A DNA stretch of 64,000 nt from Dolosigranulum pigrum ATCC 51524 (lineage in GTDB: Bacteria > Bacillota > Bacilli > Lactobacillales > Carnobacteriaceae_A). The stretch covers positions 186,001 to 250,000 of the forward strand of contig NZ_JH601103.1 of NCBI RefSeq assembly GCF_000245815.1. Direction: 5' to 3'. The position numbers and the translations under genes are program-made. Below, one piece after another: positions 25,990-34,297 of this stretch; position 1 is the stretch's first letter; each line of letters starts with the position of its first letter. The notes below the pieces were generated by a model. That model did no database searches. It saw nothing but the letters and a program-made list of their open reading frames with translations, and was not told the DNA's origin.

Positions 25990-26660
25990 CATCGTCCTCC
26001 ATAATTCAAGTGCAGTCGCATTTCATCAATCTCCAATTGCAAATCTTCTATCACATCAATCACTTGATCCATCTCGAAACTATCCGCCTCAGCTTCCAAC
26101 TGCTCGATAAACCAATTCACCCGTGCTGACAGTGACAAATCTGGCAAAGTCATATATTGCTGGTAACGAATTAATAAGGCTTGCTGCTCACGCTCAGTCA
26201 TATACTGAAACTGATGAATCGCAAATGGGGCTAAAAATCGCATACCCACCTTATTCGCCACTGCTTGATAAGGAATTAATAGTTGACTAAGCGCGAATTG
26301 TTCAGCCCCACCTGCTTGATAAGCTTGCTCGGCAATGCCAACTGTCAAAACTAGGCCTAGCTCCTTGCCTACAAGGGCTTGACCACCAACACCGTACGCA
26401 AACCCTTCTGTCAACACCTCATCTTGCCATTTCTTCAACAGTGGCGGACTTGAATACCAATACAATGGAAACTGAAAAATAATCCGATCGTGCGCCACCA
26501 ATAATGCTTGTTCTGCTTGACGGTTAATGTTTTCATCTGGATAAGTTGTCTCCAAATGATGATAGGTTATGTCCTCGCTCACTGGCAAGGATTCTTTCAG
26601 AAATTGTTGACTATTCGACCCCTGTACATCCGGGTGCGATACAATAACTAATGTCTTCAT
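25989..26660 (-). CDS. Flavodoxin-fold NAD(P)H-dependent oxidoreductase (KefF/MdaB-like)
   Basis: A 223-residue Flavodoxin_2 protein: TLVIVSHPDVQGSNSQQFL binds the flavin phosphate, and FQFPLYWYSSPPLLKKWQDE with GVGGQALVGKELG are the usual quinone-reductase blocks (about residues 1-170). A ~45-residue helical, acidic C-terminal extension follows. The ATG at 26660 has GGAGG five bases upstream. First gene of the operon that also makes a small helical protein and the DUF2207 protein; no KefC-type channel is nearby, so its partner is unclear. Confidence 0.82.
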   Translation of the reverse strand: MKTLVIVSHPDVQGSNSQQFLKESLPVSEDITYHHLETTYPDENINRQAEQALLVAHDRIIFQFPLYWYSSPPLLKKWQDEVLTEGFAYGVGGQALVGKELGLVLTVGIAEQAYQAGGAEQFALSQLLIPYQAVANKVGMRFLAPFAIHQFQYMTEREQQALLIRYQQYMTLPDLSLSARVNWFIEQLEAEADSFEMDQVIDVIEDLQLEIDEMRLHLNYGGR

Positions 26661-26802
26661 AAGAACCTCCATTCCCTTACTTCACCCTCATTATATCAAA
26701 CATCCACCCTAACATGGAACTGATTCATTAATATCATACAACTTATTTCGCTACCCATGCCTTCCCATATTGTGCCATCTGCCACGTCTAAATTTTTACA
26801 TA

Positions 26803-26845
26803 GAAAAAAACCAACTGCTATCCAAAAAGATAGCAGTCAGTTTTC
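26803..26845 (-). terminator. Terminator of the met transporter operon
   Basis: AACTGCTATC (26813-26822) pairs with GATAGCAGT (26829-26837); on the minus strand a run of seven Ts follows. Confidence 0.9.
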
Positions 26846-26857
26846 CATCAGATTGTA

Positions 26858-27739
26858 TTAGTCTGTTGCTGGAAGTACAGCACCTTCCCATTTTTCGAGA
26901 ATGTAATCTTGTGTTTCTTTGTCTTGTAGTAATTCAACTAAGCGTTTCAAGGCTGGATTATCTTTATCTTCACTACGAACAGCAATCAAGTTCGCGTATG
27001 GCGAATCAGCATCTTGAATAGCAATGTTTTCTTCTAAGATATTGATCCCCGCATCCACTGCGAAGTTAGAGTTAATGAAGATCGCATCTGCTTCATCGTT
27101 TTCGTAAAATGTTGGCATCAAACCTGGGTCAAAGTCTGTTTCAAATTTGTAATCATGTGGGTTTTCCTTAATGTCTTCGAAAGAAGCTTCGGTAATATCA
27201 ATAGCATCATCGATTTCAAGTAAGCCAGCTTTTTCAAAAATTTCTAAAATTCGGCCGTGGTCAGGACGGTTGTTGCTGACATAAATGGTTGCACCATCTG
27301 GTAATTCTTCTAAGCTCTTAAAGCGCTTAGAGAAGGCAGCAATCGGCTCTAAGTGAATGTGACCAATATCAGCAATATCGTAATCATTCTCTTTAATTTG
27401 CTCATTAAAGTATGGTACGTGTTGGAAGTAGTTCGCATCTACATCACCATTCACTAATGCAGGGTTCTGTAGCGCATAGTCATCATAGACCGTAATTTCT
27501 AACTCAATACCTTCTTCAGCTAATTTTGGCTGGACGTATTCTAATAATTCAGCGTGTGGTGTGTTAGAGGCACCGACATGAATATGTTGGTCATCCACTT
27601 GCTCTTCAGTTGTCTCGGCTGCTTGATCATCCGCACCCGTTGATCCCTCTTCACTCTTGTTCCCAGCACCACCACATGCTGCAAGTACTAATGCCGCTGA
27701 AAGTGTTAATCCTGATTTAATCCATTTGTTGTTTGTCAT
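26858..27739 (-). CDS. metQ: MetQ-type methionine-binding lipoprotein, second copy in operon
   Basis: A 293-residue substrate-binding lipoprotein of the methionine ABC importer. Signal with lipobox LAACG, a linker rich in Gly, Glu and Thr (about 23-50), then the NlpA fold: GASNTPHAELLEYVQPKL, DANYFQHVPYFNEQ, SNNRPDHGRILEIFEKAG, INSNFAVDAG. GGAGG before the ATG at 27739 sets the start. It is the last gene of metQ-metN-metI-metQ and is a clear paralog of the first gene of the operon (29574-30392), probably from a local duplication. Confidence 0.92.
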   Translation of the reverse strand: MTNNKWIKSGLTLSAALVLAACGGAGNKSEEGSTGADDQAAETTEEQVDDQHIHVGASNTPHAELLEYVQPKLAEEGIELEITVYDDYALQNPALVNGDVDANYFQHVPYFNEQIKENDYDIADIGHIHLEPIAAFSKRFKSLEELPDGATIYVSNNRPDHGRILEIFEKAGLLEIDDAIDITEASFEDIKENPHDYKFETDFDPGLMPTFYENDEADAIFINSNFAVDAGINILEENIAIQDADSPYANLIAVRSEDKDNPALKRLVELLQDKETQDYILEKWEGAVLPATD

Positions 27740-27828
27740 TGTAAATTCCTCCATATAATAATTAATAATTTTTAAAATTTGCTAATAAAATAATAGTTAT
27801 TCATTTTGATAGTTACGATTTAACTCGC

Positions 27829-28530
27829 TTATCGCTTGTCTAACGTCTTAACGGCCCAATCTCCCAGTGCTTGTACAACGAAGACAATCGCCAGAATAAT
27901 TAGTGTCGCTACTAAGGTCACTGAGTGCTTATTACGCTGAAACCCTTGTAAGTAAGCTAGACTTCCCAATCCACCTGCTCCGATAACACCCGCCATTGCG
28001 GTAAAACCAACGACTGCAATCGCGGTTGTTGTTAGTCCCGCTACAATACTAGGTGAACTCTCTGGGATTAAGACTTTATAAATGACTTCCCACTTGCTCG
28101 CACCCATTGCTTCGGCTGCTTCAATCACACCTTTATCCACATCGCGGAAACCCGCTTCAACAATTCGGGCGTAGAATGGCCCCGATGATATAATCAAAGC
28201 TGGCAAAGCTGCAGTTGGGCCTGTCATTCTTCCCACTAAAATTTGAGTCAATGGAATAAGTAACACAATTAAGATAATAAAGGGGATTGAACGGAATATA
28301 TTAACAATACCCGATACGATTTTATGCAAGGCCTGGATGCCTGCATGCTCTGATACTCTCGTTTCGAATAAGAGCAAGCCCAAGACAAGACCAAGCAAGA
28401 AGATGGCAATGATCGAAGACGCTGACATATAAATCGTCTCATACGTCGCATTCCAAACTTTGCTCCAGTCAACTTCACTAAATTGGAAATAATCGGCAAA
28501 CGTCCCGCCCGCTAACGATAATAATTTCAT
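27829..28530 (-). CDS. metI: Methionine ABC transporter permease
   Basis: A 233-residue permease with five to six membrane segments and the EAA loop EAAEAMGASKWEVIYKVLIP that contacts MetN. The ATG overlaps the metN stop by one base (TAATG) after a GGAGGTG site. Imports D/L-methionine together with MetN and either MetQ. The 89-bp gap to the second metQ holds no terminator that I can see. Confidence 0.95.
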   Translation of the reverse strand: MKLLSLAGGTFADYFQFSEVDWSKVWNATYETIYMSASSIIAIFLLGLVLGLLLFETRVSEHAGIQALHKIVSGIVNIFRSIPFIILIVLLIPLTQILVGRMTGPTAALPALIISSGPFYARIVEAGFRDVDKGVIEAAEAMGASKWEVIYKVLIPESSPSIVAGLTTTAIAVVGFTAMAGVIGAGGLGSLAYLQGFQRNKHSVTLVATLIILAIVFVVQALGDWAVKTLDKR

Positions 28531-29540
28531 TATGATAACACCTCCGTATTGAGTACTTGCAACTCATCAATCGCTCGGTCAACATCACTCTCATCACCAA
28601 AAACCTGTACATAAAGCGTTCCAACCGGTGAATTCTGGGTAGTATAGATTGAACCACGAATGATATTAATATCTACATTGAACTCGCGCGATACCCGTGA
28701 GATAATAGGTGCTCTGGACTGGTTGCCCGGATAAGTCACCCGAAGAATACGCCCTTCAGGGAAATATTCACGGAAGTCACTTAACAATTGATCAATATCT
28801 TCATCCTCATCCTGTTGAATAAATTCACGTGTAATTTTTTCTTTTGGATTTTGGAAAATATCTGTGGTTTTCCCGGTCTCAACGACACGGCCACCTTGCA
28901 TAACAGCAACCCGATCACAAATCTTCCGAATGACTTCCATCTCATGAGTAATGATGACAATGGTTAAGTCAAGGCGACGGTTAATATCTAAGAGCAGTTC
29001 CAAAACATCATCAGTCGTTTTCGGATCTAATGCACTGGTCGCCTCATCACAGAGCAAGACATCCGGATCATTCGCTAACGCCCGAGCAATTCCGACTCGC
29101 TGTTTCTGTCCACCTGATAATTCAGATGGATAAGCCCCTTCACGTCCATCTAGTCCAACTAAGCGCACTAACTCTTGTGCTCGCTCGAGTCGATCCTTCT
29201 TCGGCACCCCTGCAATTTCAAGCGGGAACATAATATTCTCAACAACGGTCCGACTCCATAAAATATTGAAGTGTTGGAAAATCATTCCGATCTTCTGCCG
29301 ACTCTGGCGCAGTTGCTTGCCGCTTAGACGACTAAGCTCTTTGCCTGCTACCGTAATACTTCCCGAGGTCGGTTGTTCCAAGCCATTCAGCGTTCGTACT
29401 AAAGTACTCTTCCCAGCTCCAGAATAGCCAATAATTCCAAATATTTCCCCTTCGTCAATGTGTAGAGAGACATCATCAACGGCTACAATCTCTTGCGTGC
29501 CATCACTGAATACTTTTGACACATTTTTTAATTCAATCAT
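28530..29540 (-). CDS. metN: Methionine ABC transporter ATP-binding protein
   Basis: A 336-residue ATPase: Walker A GYSGAGKST, signature LSGGQKQR, Walker B LLCDEATSALD, H-loop ITHEMEV. The C-terminal ~90 residues are the NIL domain that binds methionine and shuts the transporter when the cell is full (ILRVTYPGNQSRAPIISRVS). Coupled to metI downstream and 33 bp after the first metQ. Confidence 0.97.
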   Translation of the reverse strand: MIELKNVSKVFSDGTQEIVAVDDVSLHIDEGEIFGIIGYSGAGKSTLVRTLNGLEQPTSGSITVAGKELSRLSGKQLRQSRQKIGMIFQHFNILWSRTVVENIMFPLEIAGVPKKDRLERAQELVRLVGLDGREGAYPSELSGGQKQRVGIARALANDPDVLLCDEATSALDPKTTDDVLELLLDINRRLDLTIVIITHEMEVIRKICDRVAVMQGGRVVETGKTTDIFQNPKEKITREFIQQDEDEDIDQLLSDFREYFPEGRILRVTYPGNQSRAPIISRVSREFNVDINIIRGSIYTTQNSPVGTLYVQVFGDESDVDRAIDELQVLNTEVLS

Positions 29541-29573
29541 TCACTCACTCCTCATTAGATCTGTTCAGCGTAT

Positions 29574-30392
29574 TTATTCTTGCCCGACTGGAAGAACTGC
29601 TCCCTTCCAAGTTTCTAGAATATAATCAGCCACTTCTTGGGATTGTAATTCTTCCACCAAACGTTTAATATGCGGATCATTCTCACGTCCTGATTTAACC
29701 GCCAGAATATTGACATACGGTGTGGCTTTACTTTCTAGAGCAATACTTTCTTCCAACACATCGATACCAGTCTCTACCGCGAAGTTGGAATTAATAAAGA
29801 CTACATCTGCCTCATCTTCTTGGTAAAGTGTAACCATCAGGCCCGAATCATAATCTGCATCAAAGTTGAAATTGTGTGGGTTTTCCGTAATAACATCAAA
29901 ACTCGATTGGGTCAAATCCGCATCCGGGTCTACTTCGATCAATCCAGCTTCTTCGAACATTGCAATCACACGACCATGATCCGGACGATTATTGCTGACA
30001 AAAATATCCGCTCCATCGGGTAATTCTTCCAAGCTATCGTAACGCTGTGAATAAGCGCCAAGTGGTTCCAAATGAATGCTACCCGCATTGACCAAATCAT
30101 AGCCATTCTCACGATTGGACTCTTCTAAGTAGGGAATATGCTGGAAGTAATTCGCATCCGACTCTTCCTCGAAGACTGCTCGATTCGGCAAAACATAATC
30201 TTCAAACACACTAATCTCTAGCTCAATACCTTCTTCAGCTAACTTGGGCTTCACGAATTCCAAAATATCAGCATGTGGAGAGTTGCTGGCTCCGATATGA
30301 AGCTTAGTAGCTTCCTCTTCAGCTGGCTGACAAGCCGCCAATACACTAGCTCCCAGTAATAATGTTGCACTTGCTTTTAACCATTTTTTCAT
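29574..30392 (-). CDS. metQ: MetQ-type methionine-binding lipoprotein, first copy in operon
   Basis: A 272-residue lipoprotein with lipobox LAACQ and almost no linker before the NlpA fold (GASNSPHADILEFVKPKL, DANYFQHIPYLEES, SNNRPDHGRVIAMF, INSNFAVETG). It differs from the copy at 26858-27739 mainly in the linker and in surface positions, so the two may differ in ligand (for example D- versus L-methionine or a dipeptide) or in expression. First gene after the Met T-box leader. Confidence 0.92.
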   Translation of the reverse strand: MKKWLKASATLLLGASVLAACQPAEEEATKLHIGASNSPHADILEFVKPKLAEEGIELEISVFEDYVLPNRAVFEEESDANYFQHIPYLEESNRENGYDLVNAGSIHLEPLGAYSQRYDSLEELPDGADIFVSNNRPDHGRVIAMFEEAGLIEVDPDADLTQSSFDVITENPHNFNFDADYDSGLMVTLYQEDEADVVFINSNFAVETGIDVLEESIALESKATPYVNILAVKSGRENDPHIKRLVEELQSQEVADYILETWKGAVLPVGQE

Positions 30393-30429
30393 CTTTCATA
30401 CTCCTACTCTATATAATATAATTTGGCAT

Positions 30430-30767
30430 AAAGAAAAGTCCTCACCTCTTATGATAATTCAAAATTATCATAAAGGGTGAAGACTTCACGGTACCACCTT
30501 TATCCACACATTCATCACTGAATGCGCCTCATTAAGTACTCTGCTTACTCTGATGAGCAATCACTTCATCAGTCGCATTCATACTCATATCTGATAACGG
30601 AGATTTCCGAGTGATACTCATCTGACAGCTCACACCACTATACTCATGGACCATTTTGGGCTAACTTCCCTTACCTACTCACACCGAACGCAGGCTCTCT
30701 GACAATTTCCGTTAACTTACTTATCCACTCACAGCAACTTATTCAATTTGCTCAACTAACTATGTAT
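30430..30767 (-). promoter_or_regulatory. T-box leader for methionine (met transporter operon)
   Basis: On the minus strand: Stem I closed by TAACGGA/TCCGTTA, a specifier loop with the Met codon ATG at 30652-30654 (context CAAAATGGTCC), the T-box AAAGGTGGTACCGTG (about 30488-30502), and a terminator AAGTCTTCACC/GGTGAGGACTT with inner stem ATGATAATT/AATTATCAT, then TTTTC. Uncharged tRNA-Met should raise expression of all four met genes. There is no SAM riboswitch core. Confidence 0.9.
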
Positions 30768-30796
30768 ACTTTACCGCATATTCATCACCCTGTCAA
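30768..30796 (-). promoter_or_regulatory. Promoter of the met transporter operon
   Basis: On the minus strand -35 TTGACA (30791-30796), 17 bp, -10 TAAAGT (30768-30773), directly before the T-box leader. The stretch 30797-30945 beyond it is AT-rich and shows nothing else. Confidence 0.85.
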
Positions 30797-30947
30797 CACT
30801 TTTTTAGAAAAAAATATTAAAAGTTAGAAAAAACAAGATGTAATATGAGTTTAAAAAGAGAGACTATCTCGTCACAACTTAATTTCATCAGTCATCCCTT
30901 ATTATTCTAACTCCAAATGTACCTTAACTCTATCATGAATTATACAG

Positions 30948-30995
30948 AGAAAACACTCCACTTCTAACTTCATGTTAGAAATGGAGTGTTTAAAT
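30948..30995. terminator. Terminator of the flavin reductase/apbE group
   Basis: AAACACTCCA-TTCTAAC pairs with GTTAGAA-TGGAGTGTTT around a five-base loop. On the minus strand TTTTCTC follows; it ends the 31024-33993 transcripts. Confidence 0.85.
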
Positions 30996-31023
30996 ATTTT
31001 ATCCACTAAATTCAATAACTGAC

Positions 31024-32355
31024 TTAGCCTTCTGATGCTCCAGATGAAGTATCTACGGCTGCTTGTGTGTCAATATCACTGGCTGCTGCATCCCACGTAT
31101 TGCTGGTTGTGTCGCTTGCACCACTATCAGCATCTGTAGCAGGTTGTGCCCCTTCTGCTGTTGCTGGAACCTGACCGCCACCGGATTCGCTAGCGCCACT
31201 GTCGGCATCTGTTCCTGCATCACTCGCACCACTTGACGTGTCGCCAACACCAACTAATGACTGACCTGTTTTTTGGAGGTAGAAGTCAACAATTGGCTTG
31301 AAGTCTAAGATATATTCATTAATTCCTGCATAGTCACCATTCTCATAGTACATGGCTTGGTAGTTGTGAACAACATACTTATCTGGGCCATGGTGTGTAA
31401 TCGGAATACGAAGAACGTCAGTCTGACCTGAACGTAATTGTTGGATAACATACTCTGCTCCCTTACGCGCACTCTCTGGGTGACACTCAGCAAGAGAGAA
31501 TCCAACTTGATGCTCATAACGAGACGCTAACATGTCATCTCCCATACGTACTCGGTTGTAGTATAGGAACTGGTTGTTATCATCAGCATAGGTCAGTTCC
31601 ATTGGCATTGAACGTAAGAATATGTTCAACTGATCAACCGTTAAAATCCCACGGTCTAACTTCACATAGTCTGAGCCTTCTGCCGCTCCAACTAATTCAG
31701 CAGCTTTCTCAACCCATTCTGGGTCAGACTTATCGACTCCTTCAATGGTTGATTCAATAGAATCTGTTGCCCACAAATCTTCAGATGGCAACGGACCCTT
31801 TTGTTCAAATGCTTTATTCACTTTTACAAATCTTACAAATTTATCCAAGCACAATTCCAAGTAATCAATGGTTCGTTGATCAATTAAGTGATCATCTTCA
31901 TTGAAGGCTTCTTTAACTTTTCCTAACAAGAATTCTTGTCCTGGGAAGACATGTGCGCCAACACCTGGTGCTTCTAACACTTGACGTAAGTGCAGTTGTG
32001 AACGTGAAGTCCCTTGGTTATAGTATGAGGCGCCCATCACCATAACTGACTTACTCTCAAATGGGTGTAACTTGTAAGATAGCCATTCGAGCGTGCTTTT
32101 CAGTGCTGGTGGTAATGTATGATTATGCTCTGGTGTCGCAATAATGACCCCATCTGCATTTTCAATCCGTTCATTTAAATGTTGAATCACTGCACTGTCC
32201 GACTGATCATCGGATTGGTTAAACATCGGTACATCTTTAATTTCTAAAATCTCGAAGCGGAACTTCGCTTTGAAGCGACGTTTAATCGCTTGAAGTAATA
32301 ATCGGTTATACGAACGGTCCGCATTTGATCCTACTAATCCTACTATTTTAAGCAT
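31024..32355 (-). CDS. NADPH-dependent FMN reductase fused to a PAS domain, with repetitive acidic tail
   Basis: A 443-residue protein in three parts. Residues ~1-185 are an FMN_red flavodoxin-like domain (GLVGSNADRSYNRLLL, TPEHNHTLPPALKSTLEWL). Residues ~235-365 resemble the PAS domain found in DUF438-type proteins (SMPMELTYADDNNQFLYYNR, AECHPESARKGAEYVIQQLR), a possible heme, flavin or ligand sensor. The last ~75 residues are low complexity, with DTSSGAS and DADSGAS each occurring twice. The next gene is a shorter paralog of part one. Probably cytoplasmic since no signal is seen. The role of the tail is unknown. Confidence 0.82.
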   Translation of the reverse strand: MLKIVGLVGSNADRSYNRLLLQAIKRRFKAKFRFEILEIKDVPMFNQSDDQSDSAVIQHLNERIENADGVIIATPEHNHTLPPALKSTLEWLSYKLHPFESKSVMVMGASYYNQGTSRSQLHLRQVLEAPGVGAHVFPGQEFLLGKVKEAFNEDDHLIDQRTIDYLELCLDKFVRFVKVNKAFEQKGPLPSEDLWATDSIESTIEGVDKSDPEWVEKAAELVGAAEGSDYVKLDRGILTVDQLNIFLRSMPMELTYADDNNQFLYYNRVRMGDDMLASRYEHQVGFSLAECHPESARKGAEYVIQQLRSGQTDVLRIPITHHGPDKYVVHNYQAMYYENGDYAGINEYILDFKPIVDFYLQKTGQSLVGVGDTSSGASDAGTDADSGASESGGGQVPATAEGAQPATDADSGASDTTSNTWDAAASDIDTQAAVDTSSGASEG

Positions 32356-32367
32356 AATATTCTCCTT

Positions 32368-32976
32368 CTACAATGATTCCCAATCGAAGTTCTCAGCATC
32401 TTTTTTGTTTGATGAATAAGCGTGTGACAGTTTCTCCATAATTTCGATAAAGACTAAGAAATCTGCGAATAATTCATCTAATTTTTCAACTTTTTCTTCA
32501 TCGATTAATTGATTCTCTTCGTCGAATGCTTCAAGTGAGTGACCTAATAAGAACTCAGAACTTGGCATAATACGTGCTTTCAATTCTGGTGCATCTAAGA
32601 TCTGACGCAAGTGCTGTTGTGCGCGAGATGAACCTAATGTCCCATAAGACGCTCCCGTAATCATAACCGGTTTATCTACAAATGGATAAATACCGTAAGA
32701 TAACCAAGCCAATGCATTATTTAACGACGCCGTAATCGAGTGGTCATATTCTGGTGTACTAATAATCACACCGTCCGCTTTTTCGATTTTTTCTGCCACA
32801 TTTTTCACAATCTTAGGTAAATCTTTTTCTTCAGGTTTGTTGAACATTGGGAAATCCTTAATTTCAACCAATTCAATCTTAGCTTTTTCTTTGAAGTGCT
32901 CCTTCATGAATTGCAGTAATTGACGGTTGGTTGACTGATCAGAATTCGTTCCCACTAATCCGATTAATTGTTTCAT
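32368..32976 (-). CDS. NADPH-dependent FMN reductase
   Basis: A 202-residue FMN_red family enzyme that reduces flavins or quinone/azo-type acceptors with NAD(P)H. GLVGTNSDQSTNRQLLQF and STPEYDHSITASLNNALAWL are the flavin-binding blocks, shared almost position by position with the N-terminal half of the downstream fusion protein. GAGGG seven bases before the ATG at 32976 sets the start. The two reductases are 12 bp apart and follow apbE, which suggests a flavin-based electron transfer group; the fumarate-reductase-like partner often found with them is not in the window. Confidence 0.88.
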   Translation of the reverse strand: MKQLIGLVGTNSDQSTNRQLLQFMKEHFKEKAKIELVEIKDFPMFNKPEEKDLPKIVKNVAEKIEKADGVIISTPEYDHSITASLNNALAWLSYGIYPFVDKPVMITGASYGTLGSSRAQQHLRQILDAPELKARIMPSSEFLLGHSLEAFDEENQLIDEEKVEKLDELFADFLVFIEIMEKLSHAYSSNKKDAENFDWESL

Positions 32977-33051
32977 TTTTTTACCCTCTTTCATCCTCTA
33001 TACTATTATACTATAAACTCATTATACCAAACATTATCTAAAGTTGCATCT

Positions 33052-33993
33052 TTATAAAAATGCATCAATCCGTGACTTAATTCCCGACGTATAGGCAATA
33101 TTATGTTGCTGATCAATCACGATTGCTTCGATCCGATCTAGCGCCTCTACTTGTTGTAAGATAGTTGCTTTATCATGACCGAATAGACGTGTCGTCCAAA
33201 TCTCACCTTCCAATGAAGTTGGCGAGATAATAGTAATACTAGCTAAATCAGTAGCGATTGGGCGCCCCGTATTCGTATCAAACACGTGATGGAATTCACG
33301 TCCATCTTCAGCAATAAGCCGCCGCTCATAAATGCCGGATGTGACAACAGAACAGGCTGGCAACTTCAGAATCATACAATTCTGTCCCCGAGGCTTATCG
33401 GGATGTTGAATACCGACCCGCCACAAATTATCAGGATGATGATGTGCCTTTCCTGATAAAAGTAAATTGCCCCCTAAATTAATAAAAGCTGTTCTCGGCG
33501 CGAAGGATTGAATATCAGCCATAATTTTATCAGCAATATAGCCTTTTGCCAGAGCACCTAGATCAAGCTCCATCTTCGGTTGTGCCAACTTCACCGTATG
33601 CGTTGTTGCGTCAAGCTCCACTTGATGCACATCGATTCGTTTCATCACTTGCTCAATAGCCTGATTACTAGGCACATTCGCATCATCAAAACCAATCCGC
33701 CATAGCTTTATTAATGGGCCAATCGCAATGTTCAAAAAACTATCCTCAGGTAAACTATGCTGCTTACCAATCTGAATGAGTTCGAACAATTCCGGATGCA
33801 CTTGAACACTTTCCCGACCAGCTGCATGATTGACTTGGGCCAATTCTGACCCATCATCATTCGCACTAAAGCGGTGATTATATTGCTCAAGCAACTCCTT
33901 CATGCGTTCAATAATACGTCCGGCTTGCCATCCTTCTGCCATCAGATGAATCGTCGTTCCCATCATTCGCACAGAATCTGTTTCTTTGAACAC
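33052..33993 (-). CDS. apbE: FAD:protein FMN transferase
   Basis: A 313-residue ApbE family protein that attaches FMN covalently to a Thr or Ser of target flavoproteins using FAD. Conserved parts seen: MGTTIHLMAEG at the start, LDLGALAKGYIADKI, INLGGNLLLSG, and HHVFDTNTGRPIATDLASIT. No signal peptide or lipobox, so it is a cytoplasmic form. The start is a GTG at 33993 after GGTGG, which is not a strong site. Downstream lie two FMN reductases; a target with an FMN-binding domain must be encoded elsewhere. Confidence 0.92.
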   Translation of the reverse strand: MFKETDSVRMMGTTIHLMAEGWQAGRIIERMKELLEQYNHRFSANDDGSELAQVNHAAGRESVQVHPELFELIQIGKQHSLPEDSFLNIAIGPLIKLWRIGFDDANVPSNQAIEQVMKRIDVHQVELDATTHTVKLAQPKMELDLGALAKGYIADKIMADIQSFAPRTAFINLGGNLLLSGKAHHHPDNLWRVGIQHPDKPRGQNCMILKLPACSVVTSGIYERRLIAEDGREFHHVFDTNTGRPIATDLASITIISPTSLEGEIWTTRLFGHDKATILQQVEALDRIEAIVIDQQHNIAYTSGIKSRIDAFL

Positions 33994-34100
33994 CGCATCA
34001 CCACCTTCATAATCATTCTACACTTTGAATTTTACCAATTATTCCAACTAAGGTCAATATTTTTCTATATACATTGATGATATTTCCACCAATATAAGGT

Positions 34101-34199
34101 TTACAACTGATCCCACACTCTATTTTTTAGCACGTATTTATCGTATTTAAAACCTAATTTTTCATTCGCTGGAACGTACGAAGCAACATCCTCATACAC
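34101..34199 (-). pseudogene. Gene-tail remnant between apbE and the MacB-like genes
   Basis: On the minus strand the frame VYEDVASYVPANEKLGFKYD and onward to a TAA at 34101-34103 reads like a true protein C-terminus, and stays open upstream to about 34285 across the terminator hairpin, but no start with a ribosome site exists. I read it as the decayed 3' end of a lost gene. Family not recognised. Confidence 0.3.
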
Positions 34200-34202
34200 A
34201 TT

Positions 34203-34252
34203 AAAAAATCCTTCCAAAGTACAAGCTGATGCCGATACACTAGAAGGATTTT
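34203..34252 (-). terminator. Terminator of the MacAB-type operon
   Basis: On the minus strand AAAATCCTTC pairs with GAAGGATTTT with a further short inner stem, followed by TTTTTT. It lies after the permease stop. Confidence 0.72.
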
Positions 34253-34297
34253 CATGTAAGCTATTTAGCCGATCTGTCTTACAATCTTACGAAAAAC

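Noticed and set aside
30421..30800. SAM riboswitch before the methionine transporter
   Set aside because: The leader has a T-box core (GGTGGTACCGTG), an ATG specifier and a T-box-type terminator; no SAM-I core is seen.
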